The notes beneath the pieces were generated by a model that was not told the origin of the DNA, ran no database searches, and worked only from the letters and a program-made list of their open reading frames with translations. Of a stretch of DNA of 8,426 nucleotides, positions 1 through 6,900 are shown in pieces (position 1 is the stretch's first letter; every line of letters starts with the position of its first letter). Position numbers and translations under genes: made by a program. Source of the stretch: an uncultured Saprospiraceae bacterium (lineage in GTDB: Bacteria > Bacteroidota > Bacteroidia > Chitinophagales > Saprospiraceae); the NCBI GenBank assembly GCA_937969485.1, contig CALBVQ010000176.1, positions 1 to 8,426 of the forward strand, written 5' to 3'.

Positions 1-170
1 ATCAACTTAAAGAAAGCAGGGTTCAAAAAGCATTAAATCAATTGAGCTTTGATAATGATTCCTATTCAATAATTAAGAACCCAGCATACATAGTAAGCAA
101 TTCTGACCTAGATGCTTCTTGGAAATCACTACCTGAGCTAATAGCAAATCAACCTCATATAAAGAGCTAA
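1..170 (+). CDS. C-terminal end of an unrecognised protein (5' end outside window)
   Basis: An open frame runs from the left edge (codons in phase with base 3) to a TAA stop at 168-170, giving 55 residues. It begins QLKESRVQKALNQL and ends PELIANQPHIKS. The other two plus frames hit stops within the first 36 bases. The residue mix looks protein-like and soluble: an amphipathic, Lys/Gln/Leu-rich start, then a segment with Asn-Pro, Tyr and Trp, with no membrane segment. I do not recognise the family and assign no function. The gene is convergent with the minus-strand gene ending at 528, and the palindromic element at 267-431 lies between their 3' ends. A 55-codon open frame at this base composition could occasionally arise by chance, so confidence is moderate. 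Confidence 0.55.
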   Translation, partial: QLKESRVQKALNQLSFDNDSYSIIKNPAYIVSNSDLDASWKSLPELIANQPHIKS

Positions 171-266
171 ATCAAATCACTTTATTGGAAATATATTTGA
201 AACGAAATTCAATACATATAAAAAAGGATGTAGAAAATATTAACCATCTAATAAAACTTATACTAC

Positions 267-431
267 TAATACCAATTCTGTTTTAAGGTTTTACTTTATT
301 TTCAAGAATTATTAAATCAAGTACAAGGTAGAAAACGCAAGGATAGCCTTAGCTATCACGGGTATTTCTAACGAAGTAATTGCTTTTGTAAACTTGAAAA
401 TATGCGAAATTCTAAAACAGAATTGGTATTA
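267..431. repeat. 165-bp palindromic element with perfect 19-bp terminal inverted repeats (MITE/REP-like)
   Basis: The left end (267-285, TAATACCAATTCTGTTTTA) is the exact reverse complement of the right end (413-431). Further complementary arms lie inside: TTTTCAAG at 299-306 pairs exactly with CTTGAAAA at 393-400. The exact midpoint holds a perfect GATAGC-CTTA-GCTATC hairpin (342-357). The whole element can therefore fold as one long interrupted stem on either strand. It has no coding capacity. Both ends carry TA at the outermost positions, which would fit a TA target duplication of the kind made by IS630/mariner-type transposases, but this is inference. It may be a non-autonomous mobile element or a dispersed palindromic repeat, perhaps also acting as a two-way transcript end between the convergent genes. 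Only one copy is in this window, so its repeat status is not proven here. Confidence 0.75.
342..357. repeat. Central hairpin of the palindromic element
   Basis: GATAGC (342-347) and GCTATC (352-357) form a perfect 6-bp stem around the 4-base loop CTTA. The hairpin is centred at 349.5, essentially the midpoint of the two terminal repeats (349), so it is the apex of the large palindrome rather than an independent structure. No T-run follows it on either strand, so it is not a classical intrinsic terminator. Confidence 0.7.
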
Positions 432-527
432 CATACTCAAAAGAGTTTTGTTGCTACTGTGACCACCTACCGCTAGTTTATCTTACTAATCTAAAAATAG
501 CATTGGCTAATTGGTGGATTGATACCT

Positions 528-2078
528 TCAGGAATCTCTATATGTAACACCTACAATCTCCTTTAACGACTGGTTCTTAAGCTTACTTTCCAACCAGGAA
601 AGAATGTCCAGATAGATAAATGCCCTTCGCTCATAAGGATCCTTACTCATCTCACTAAAGATAAGATGGTATTCCTTGATTATCTTTTTGTGTTCCAATG
701 AGCCTGTAGATCTTAAGGTGGTGAAGAATTTCATCGCTTGTTCTAGAAACTCGTTTAGACTTTTTTTCCTTTTAAAATAATTTGAATAGGTATTAATCAG
801 ATATTGCAGTAAGTCAATATTTCCAAGTTCGTAATGACACAACAACTTCATTACTCTGGCATAATTTTGTAAATCCTCTCTTAAATTATGTAATTCGTTG
901 TTGATAATCTTATCCAAGTATGATACTGCTTTGGATAGGTTCCCATAGCCAAAGTAGATCCATGCAAATTTATAGTAAAAGACCATGATTCGATGTTGAT
1001 CTAATTTGAGTTTATATCTTAGGATTCTATTGACTGACCGTTGTATGACTTTGTCAGCTTGATCAAATTGTCCACTCAAGATGATGCTGTCCAACCTTCC
1101 AGAATGCACATAAAGAAAGGAGATTATTTGAGTATTCGTATTGAACTTCTTATAATTCCGTTTACGAAAGGCCTCCAACTTCTCAAGGTAGTTCGCATGA
1201 GTGTGTTTGTCCTTGATATGGATTGCACTTGATAGTACGTAATGGTGGCCTCTTATGTAAAGATCTACATCCTTTTCAATCATGATGGGATTATTATCCA
1301 GTAGTTCTACCCACTCAATTGCATACTTAATACAAGATTCAAAGTCCAACAGTATATAGTTGTACCAAACTCTGGACTGGACATAATAGATTCTTTCTAT
1401 CAGTCCAAGATCATCGAGCTCCATATGATCGATGTGCTTATGGTATAATGTACGAATTTCAGCGGCCTCTTCCTTGCTACGTACATGTCCATTTTGAAGA
1501 TATTTACCGTGGATTTTTATTCTCAAATTACTAAGACTAACAATGTGGTTGGCATCAGTTTGTATCAACTCACTTTCGGCGATCATCACTTCTGCTTTGG
1601 AACCACCACTTCTAGTAATATGTCGGGATTCGATTTTTTTCTCAAATTCCATAAGCGTTAGTTGCATGTAAATCATATGATTTTTCTTTGCAAGATCTTT
1701 CGCTTTTTTAATCAATTTCAATGCTTGTAGATATAGACCTTTACCGTATAAAATATAGGCAAAGTCAAGATATTCTCGCACCTTAAAATTAGCATGTTTA
1801 TCCTTGTGTAACATGCGTAAACTGATAATAATCTGTCGATACAAGTGTCTCTTTAGATTAGCGTACTGCCCTTTTTCTATGCCACCCATTTCTGCTATCA
1901 GCTTTCCATCATTAAGGGTCTTTTGCTTATCCATCAAATCGAAAAGTTTAAGAAACATAAGATCCGTCCGTTCCATAATTCTGGTGGAAAACAACCTAAA
2001 GTTCCGTTTCTCTGCTTTAGAAAGGGATTTTACTAGGCTAAATACTTGATCTGATTGTGAGATAGGCATAACAAGCAT
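528..2078 (-). CDS. Uncharacterised all-helical, TPR-like protein (516 aa)
   Basis: Function is unknown. The protein has no signal peptide or membrane segment and is rich in Lys, Leu, Ile and Tyr, so it should be cytoplasmic and almost entirely alpha-helical. Visible blocks are a charged N-terminal SLSKAEKRNFRLF (residues 18-30), a TPR-like helical pair at about 103-131 with Ala, Ala and Ala at positions 8, 20 and 27 of the motif, the segment IESRHITRS (149-157), a second good TPR-like unit at about 365-393, and a C-terminal AFIYLDILSWLESKL (486-500). From memory this resembles long hypothetical proteins common in Bacteroidota; I know of no assigned role. TPR-like folds usually mediate protein-protein contacts, so a scaffold or regulatory adaptor is possible but inferred. 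The start could be Met1 (2078) or Met4 (2069, MPISQSDQ); nothing decides between them. It is transcribed divergently from the PII-amt-gltB cluster across 137 bp. The stop is TGA at 528-530. Confidence 0.9.
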   Translation of the reverse strand: MLVMPISQSDQVFSLVKSLSKAEKRNFRLFSTRIMERTDLMFLKLFDLMDKQKTLNDGKLIAEMGGIEKGQYANLKRHLYRQIIISLRMLHKDKHANFKVREYLDFAYILYGKGLYLQALKLIKKAKDLAKKNHMIYMQLTLMEFEKKIESRHITRSGGSKAEVMIAESELIQTDANHIVSLSNLRIKIHGKYLQNGHVRSKEEAAEIRTLYHKHIDHMELDDLGLIERIYYVQSRVWYNYILLDFESCIKYAIEWVELLDNNPIMIEKDVDLYIRGHHYVLSSAIHIKDKHTHANYLEKLEAFRKRNYKKFNTNTQIISFLYVHSGRLDSIILSGQFDQADKVIQRSVNRILRYKLKLDQHRIMVFYYKFAWIYFGYGNLSKAVSYLDKIINNELHNLREDLQNYARVMKLLCHYELGNIDLLQYLINTYSNYFKRKKSLNEFLEQAMKFFTTLRSTGSLEHKKIIKEYHLIFSEMSKDPYERRAFIYLDILSWLESKLKNQSLKEIVGVTYRDS

Positions 2079-2215
2079 AAAGATAATAAAATAATGATTA
2101 TCAATGATTTAATTACTGTAAAATGTTGTAAGCCATCACATTTTAAGCAGATAAGACCATAAATAAGATTGCACTCCTCGATAACTTTAGAAACGAATTA
2201 AACAAAATAGGAACG
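2079..2215. promoter_or_regulatory. Divergent intergenic region between the TPR-like gene and the nitrogen cluster
   Basis: These 137 bp must hold the promoters of both the minus-strand gene and the PII-amt-gltB cluster. TAACTTTA at 2182-2189 is one base from the Bacteroidota -7 consensus TAnnTTTG and lies 27 bases before the PII start. I find no matching -33 TTG at the usual distance, so this promoter is tentative. AGGAA at 2209-2213 ends only two bases before the PII start codon, too close for a normal Shine-Dalgarno site. A 27-bp dyad is listed separately. Confidence 0.5.
2119..2145. promoter_or_regulatory. Candidate operator: 8-bp inverted repeat with CRP/FNR-like half-sites
   Basis: TAAAATGT (2119-2126) and ACATTTTA (2138-2145) are perfect inverted repeats separated by 11 bases. 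The right side reads TCACATTT, identical to the CRP consensus half-site. The left side reads AAATGTTG, two mismatches from AAATGTGA. The core from 2121 to 2143 is 23 bases rather than the 22 of the CRP consensus, so the half-site spacing is off by one. It lies 71 bases upstream of the PII start and 41 bases upstream of the minus-strand start, where it could control either gene. No regulator is encoded in the window. Confidence 0.35.
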
Positions 2216-2560
2216 ATGAAGAAAATCGAAGCTATCGTCAGAGCATCAAAATTTGGAGAGGTCAAAGATGCATTGGCAGAAAGGGAAATATACTTTTTTA
2301 CTTTTTATGAAGTCAAAGGCTATGGTCATCAAAAAGGGGAAACACGATCTTATAGAGGAACAGTATATGACGTGGGATATCTAGCCAGAATCAAGATAGA
2401 AATAATTGTAAGTGAGCATTTTCTGGAAACAGCGATATCAGTGATCGAAGCAGCGGCTAAAACCGGCGAAAAAGGGGACGGGTTGATATATGTATCCGAT
2501 TTAGACAAAACAATAAATATCCGTACGGGAAAAACGGGTAGTGAAGCAATTAATACATAA
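2216..2560 (+). CDS. glnK: PII family nitrogen regulator (GlnB/GlnK type)
   Basis: This 114-residue protein has normal PII length and aligns with E. coli GlnB without gaps through the body. PII trimers sense 2-oxoglutarate and ATP/ADP and control ammonium uptake and assimilation by binding partners, classically AmtB. The start is MKKIEAIV. The T-loop (about 37-55) has Gln39, Lys40, Gly41, Tyr46, Arg47 and Tyr51. Arg47 is the residue GlnK inserts into the AmtB pore, and Tyr51 is the uridylylation site in proteobacteria. Thr49 stands where cyanobacteria have the phosphorylated Ser49. The C-terminal signature TGEKGDG (83-89) and IRTG (102-105) is present. Two usual phosphate-contacting residues differ: position 90 is Leu instead of Lys and position 101 is Asn instead of Arg; Arg103 is kept. 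Position 58 is Arg instead of Lys. The gene is 25 bp upstream of amt, the classic glnK-amtB linkage, which is the reason for the symbol; by sequence alone glnB is equally possible. Confidence 0.95.
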   Translation: MKKIEAIVRASKFGEVKDALAEREIYFFTFYEVKGYGHQKGETRSYRGTVYDVGYLARIKIEIIVSEHFLETAISVIEAAAKTGEKGDGLIYVSDLDKTINIRTGKTGSEAINT

Positions 2561-2585
2561 ACAAATAGAAAACAACTAAACATAG

Positions 2586-3845
2586 ATGGAGATCAACGAA
2601 TCATTAACTATAGCTACTGAAGCCTTAGCAGCTGCTAACAAAGCTAATTTCATTGCAAATAATTTATGGATGCTAGTATCAACCGTTTTGGTATTTATAA
2701 TGCATTTGGGTTTTGCAACGCTTGAAGCTGGTTTTGTTCAAAAGAAAAACGTCGTAAATATATTGTTTAAAAATATCATGATTGTGGCCATTGGGTTGCT
2801 CTCATATTATTTTATTGGCTTTAATCTGATGTATCCTGGAGTTGATGGAGGGGTCTTCGCTTTTGGGGGATTTGGACTAAATAATCCCGAAGGTGCTGCG
2901 GGTTTGATAGATTATGCAGATGGGAAATACACCTATTACACTGATTTTATTTTTCAAGGAATGTTTGCTGCTACTTGTTGCACGATTGTCTCAGGTGCAG
3001 TTGCTGAACGAATAAAATTGCTTCCTTTTTTAATTTTCTGTTTATTCTTTGTGACGCTTTCGTATCCAATCACGGGTTATTGGAAATGGGGTGCCGGATG
3101 GTTAGATGCCCAAGGCTTCTATGATTTTGCTGGATCTACCATTGTACATTCTGTCGGCGGATGGGGCGCATTAGCGGGGGCCATATTGTTAGGGCCAAGA
3201 GTAGGCAAGTATTCAAAAAGAGGTATCAAACCGATACCAGGTCATAGTATGCCAATTGCAACTATTGGAGTTTTCTTACTATGGTTTGGTTGGTTTGGAT
3301 TCAATGGAGGGTCGGTACTTTCTGCAGATCCAGGACTCGTTTCCTTAGTTTTTGTGAATACCTCCCTAGCTGCTGCGGCTGGGGCAATCGGTGCATTCCT
3401 TGTTGCTAAAGTAGTATACAAAAGCTATGACTTAGGTATGGTGCTTAACGGTATCTTAGGTGGCTTAGTGGGAATTACGGCAAGTGCTGATGGAGTATCT
3501 GTACCAAGTTCCTTATTGATTGGTGCGATTGCCGGAGGAATCATTCCACTTTCTGTCAACTTTTTTGACAGAATAAAAATAGATGACCCAGTTGGTGCAA
3601 CTTCGGTTCACTTGGTTTGCGGTGTATGGGGGACGATTGCAGTTGCGCTGTTTGGGAATTATGGTGAAGGAGTAGGAGCCCTTGGCGTGCAGTTAATGGG
3701 CATTGCTGCAGTTGGTGTATTCACATTCTCGTTTGCATTTCTGGTTTTCTTCTTATTAAAAATTACCGTTGGCATTAGAGTAGATACTGAAGAAGAGACA
3801 AAAGGACTTGATATCGGTGAGCATCAAGCCGTGGCTTATGGTTAA
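2586..3845 (+). CDS. amtB: Ammonium transporter, Amt/MEP/Rh family
   Basis: This 419-residue inner-membrane channel should form trimers with about 11 transmembrane helices and import ammonium. Pore residues align with E. coli AmtB at identical spacing: Trp168 and Asp180 (E. coli Trp148 and Asp160), the twin histidines His188 in GSTIVHSVGGWG and His342 in TSVHLVCGVWG (His168 and His318), and Phe239 and Ser243 in WFGFNGGS (Phe215 and Ser219). The first helix contains LGFATLEAGFVQKKN, the EAGF-type version of the family signature. No cleavable signal peptide is evident; about 25 polar residues precede the first helix. The cytoplasmic tail contains GLDIGEH and ends in AYG, but the usual HGE motif reads HQA. 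The gene begins 25 bp after the PII stop, so the two are very likely co-transcribed and PII is the likely gate-keeper of the channel. There is no Shine-Dalgarno motif before the ATG. Confidence 0.97.
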   Translation: MEINESLTIATEALAAANKANFIANNLWMLVSTVLVFIMHLGFATLEAGFVQKKNVVNILFKNIMIVAIGLLSYYFIGFNLMYPGVDGGVFAFGGFGLNNPEGAAGLIDYADGKYTYYTDFIFQGMFAATCCTIVSGAVAERIKLLPFLIFCLFFVTLSYPITGYWKWGAGWLDAQGFYDFAGSTIVHSVGGWGALAGAILLGPRVGKYSKRGIKPIPGHSMPIATIGVFLLWFGWFGFNGGSVLSADPGLVSLVFVNTSLAAAAGAIGAFLVAKVVYKSYDLGMVLNGILGGLVGITASADGVSVPSSLLIGAIAGGIIPLSVNFFDRIKIDDPVGATSVHLVCGVWGTIAVALFGNYGEGVGALGVQLMGIAAVGVFTFSFAFLVFFLLKITVGIRVDTEEETKGLDIGEHQAVAYG

Positions 3846-3935
3846 TTATGAAATATTCAAAAAAAAATGGGCTGTAAGTAATTCTATAAGCCCGTTAGTA
3901 CTGGAAGTTGGTGGAGTTAAAAAATTAAAATTAGT

Positions 3936-6900
3936 ATGGAAGATTATACGACAAAAAAAAGAAAGGGACTCTATACACCTGAACTCGAAAAGGATTCTTG
4001 TGGCGTAGGATTGCTTTGTGATCTCAATGCAAAACCAAGTAGATACATAGTAGATTCTGCACTTACCATGTTAGAAAATATGGAGCACAGAGGTGCCTAT
4101 GGTGCAGAAAAAAATACGGGAGATGGAGCTGGTATCCTAGTGCAAATACCGCATAGTTTCTTTTGTTTTGATAATTTATTAGGTAATGACATGCCAAATA
4201 TTCGTGAGTACGGAGTGGGTATGTTTTTTTTTCCTAAAGACAAAAACAAGAAAAGTTTTTGTAAGTCCATCATAAAAAAATATATCCATATGTATGATAT
4301 GATTGACTTTATGACCAGAGAAGTTCCAGTAGACAACACCTTGCTAGGAGTCTCGGCAAAAAGAACAGAGCCAGATATGGAACAATGGTTTGTGAAATTT
4401 AAAAAGAATAAAGACAATGAAACACTCGAAAATCAGTTATTTTTCTTGCGATCTTCTATCCTTAATGACGCCTACGCACAAGATGCTAGCCTTATTGATG
4501 ACTTTTATATCACCTCACTTTCTTCCAAAACAATTGTGTACAAAGGACAGTTATCAGCCGTCCAACTTAGGCCTTATTTTTTGGATCTACAAGATGAGAA
4601 ATTTGAGAGCGCCGTTGCTATTGTGCACAGTAGATTTAGTACCAACACCGTACCGAAGTGGAAACTAGCACAACCTTTTCGTTGTATTTCTCACAATGGA
4701 GAAATCAATACGATACAAGGAAACATCAACTGGTGGCAGGCAAGAGAAAAAGTGTTAAAGCTTTCCGAAACTTTTGACAGTAACTTAAAAAATGTCTTCC
4801 CAATTTGTGACCCCTATATTTCAGATTCTGGGAATTTCGATAATGTGGTTGAGTTCTTGCTCAGAAGTGGTCGCTCTCTACCTTATGCCATGATGATGAT
4901 GATTCCGGAAGCTTGGCAGAATGATACTACGCTTCCAGATTACAAAAAAGCATTTTATCAATTTCATGATGCCATCATGGAACCGTGGGATGGTCCTGCC
5001 TCATTGTGCTTTACAGATGGAACAATTGTAGGTGCAGCATTGGATAGAAATGGATTGAGGCCGTCCCGATATGCAATAACAGATGATGATATCTTGATTC
5101 TCGGAAGTGAAGCAGGTTGCCTTTGTCTCGACCAATCTAAAATTGTCAAGAAATTCAGATTACAACCAGGTAAAATGTTGGTCATTGATTTGGATCAGCA
5201 ACGTATCATATCCGATGATGAGGTTAAAGCAACCATTTGTAAAAAACAGCCTTTTCAAAGTTGGATAGATCAGCACACCATTGACCTCAATCAAATGAAG
5301 TCAAACACAGAATTTACACCTGATTTTTTTTCCCCACAAAAACTACTTCAAAATCAAATTGCTTTTGGTTTTTCAAAGGAAGATGAAACTTTAATCATCA
5401 ATTCCATGACCACAAATGCTAAGGAACCTATCGGATCAATGGGGGCAGATATTCCGTTGGCAATTCTTTCTAAGTTCGCGCAACATCCGTCCAATTATTT
5501 CAAACAACAATTTGCACAGGTCACAAATCCACCTATAGATTCAGTAAGAGAAAAATTCTTTATGTCGCTCAAAACTTACTTGGGAGGCACTGGTGGAATC
5601 ATTAATATGAGACCAGCCGAAGCTGCTGTATTGAGAATAGATTCGCCAATTCTTTCTCCTAGAAATTTTAAAAAAATTAAGGGATTAGATGAAAAGCTAT
5701 TCAATTTTGCAACCATATCTCTAAGATATAGAGTCGATGAGGGCATAGAAGCGGCATTGAACAGAATCAATAATGAAGTGGAAATGGCAGCTTATGATTC
5801 CAATCTTATTTGTCTAAGTGATAGGGGGATGGACGAAGATCACCTCACAATTCCTACCTTACTTGCTGTAGGATGTATTCACCACTTTATGATCCAAAGA
5901 GGTAAGCGAAAAAAAATATCATTAATTGTTGAAGGTGGTGATGTTTGGGAGACTCATCATATGGCAACTTTGATTTCTTATGGAGCAGATGCAATTTACC
6001 CATATATGGCATATGCTAGTTGTATGGCACTTTCTAACAATAAATCAATGATTCCCTCTTCACAAGGTATTGATGCTTACATAACTGCTGCAGAAAATGG
6101 GCTACTTAAAATCATGTCAAAGTTAGGGATCTCTACCATAAACTCTTATAAAGGTGCCCAGACTTTTGAAGCCTTAGGAATCAGTCAAAAAGTCGTGGAC
6201 AAGTGCTTCAAAGGAACCATCACAAGGATAGAAGGTTTGGACTTCGAGGGATTTCAAAAAGAATTGCAAGCAAAACATAGGCTAGCATTTGCTAACACTA
6301 AAAAGAGCAATAGACTTCCAGATTTAGGTTTGCAACAATGGAAGAAAACTGGTGAGCACCACTTATTCAATCCACAATCCATCCATCTACTTCAACATGC
6401 GACCAAATTAAACAAGTACGAAACCTATAAGTTATTCTCGCAAGAAATTGATAAAGTTTCTAGGAATGCGAGTACTTTAAGGTCGTATTTGAAAATTAAA
6501 AAAGATGGAAAGGCGATTCCCATTGACCAAGTCGAATCGGTAGAAAATATTTTCAAAAGATTTGCTACAGGTGCCATGTCATTTGGATCAATAAGTCATG
6601 AGGCACATAGCACCTTAGCGATTGCTATGAATCGAATCGGAGGAAAAAGTAATTCAGGTGAAGGTGGAGAGGATGAAAGACGATTCGAAATCTTCAAGAA
6701 TGGAGATAGTATGAAATCTGCGATTAAGCAAGTGGCTTCTGGGAGGTTTGGTGTCACCATCAATTACTTGTCGAATGCCGTAGAGTTACAAATCAAAATG
6801 GCGCAAGGAGCCAAACCCGGCGAAGGTGGACAATTACCTGGTCATAAAGTTGATGCTAATATTGCAAAGGTTAGAAATAGTACACCTGGGGTGGGTCTCA

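Larger units (their letters stand above)
171..527. other. Convergent intergenic region carrying a palindromic repeat
   Basis: This 357-bp stretch separates the 3' ends of the partial plus-strand gene and the minus-strand gene. I see no convincing ORF or tRNA. Bases 171-266 are AT-rich with no clear structure. Bases 267-431 are the palindromic element listed separately. Bases 432-527 contain a small ACTC-AAAA-GAGT hairpin (435-446) followed by only three T residues, too weak to call a terminator. Confidence 0.7.

Noticed and set aside
435..450. Small hairpin ACTC-AAAA-GAGT followed by TTTG
   Set aside because: The stem is only 4 bp and the T-run is three bases; too weak for an intrinsic terminator.
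2093..2109. AATGATT repeated with a 10-bp period (2093-2099 and 2103-2109)
   Set aside because: Only two short AT-rich copies in AT-rich DNA; easily a chance event.
2158..2173. Possible sigma-54 promoter: TTGCA at 2169-2173 upstream of the PII gene
   Set aside because: The matching -24 element would need GG at about 2158-2160; the sequence there is CAT, so the site fails the key -24 requirement.
3869..3893. GGGCT/AGCCC inverted repeat between amt and gltB as a terminator or attenuator
   Set aside because: A 5-bp stem with a 15-base loop and no following T-run; unlikely to stop transcription and inconsistent with the apparent operon.
3808..4008. 66-codon open frame across the amt-gltB junction
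   Set aside because: It overlaps the end of amt and the start of gltB in another frame and has no recognisable protein features; it is a shadow of the real genes.
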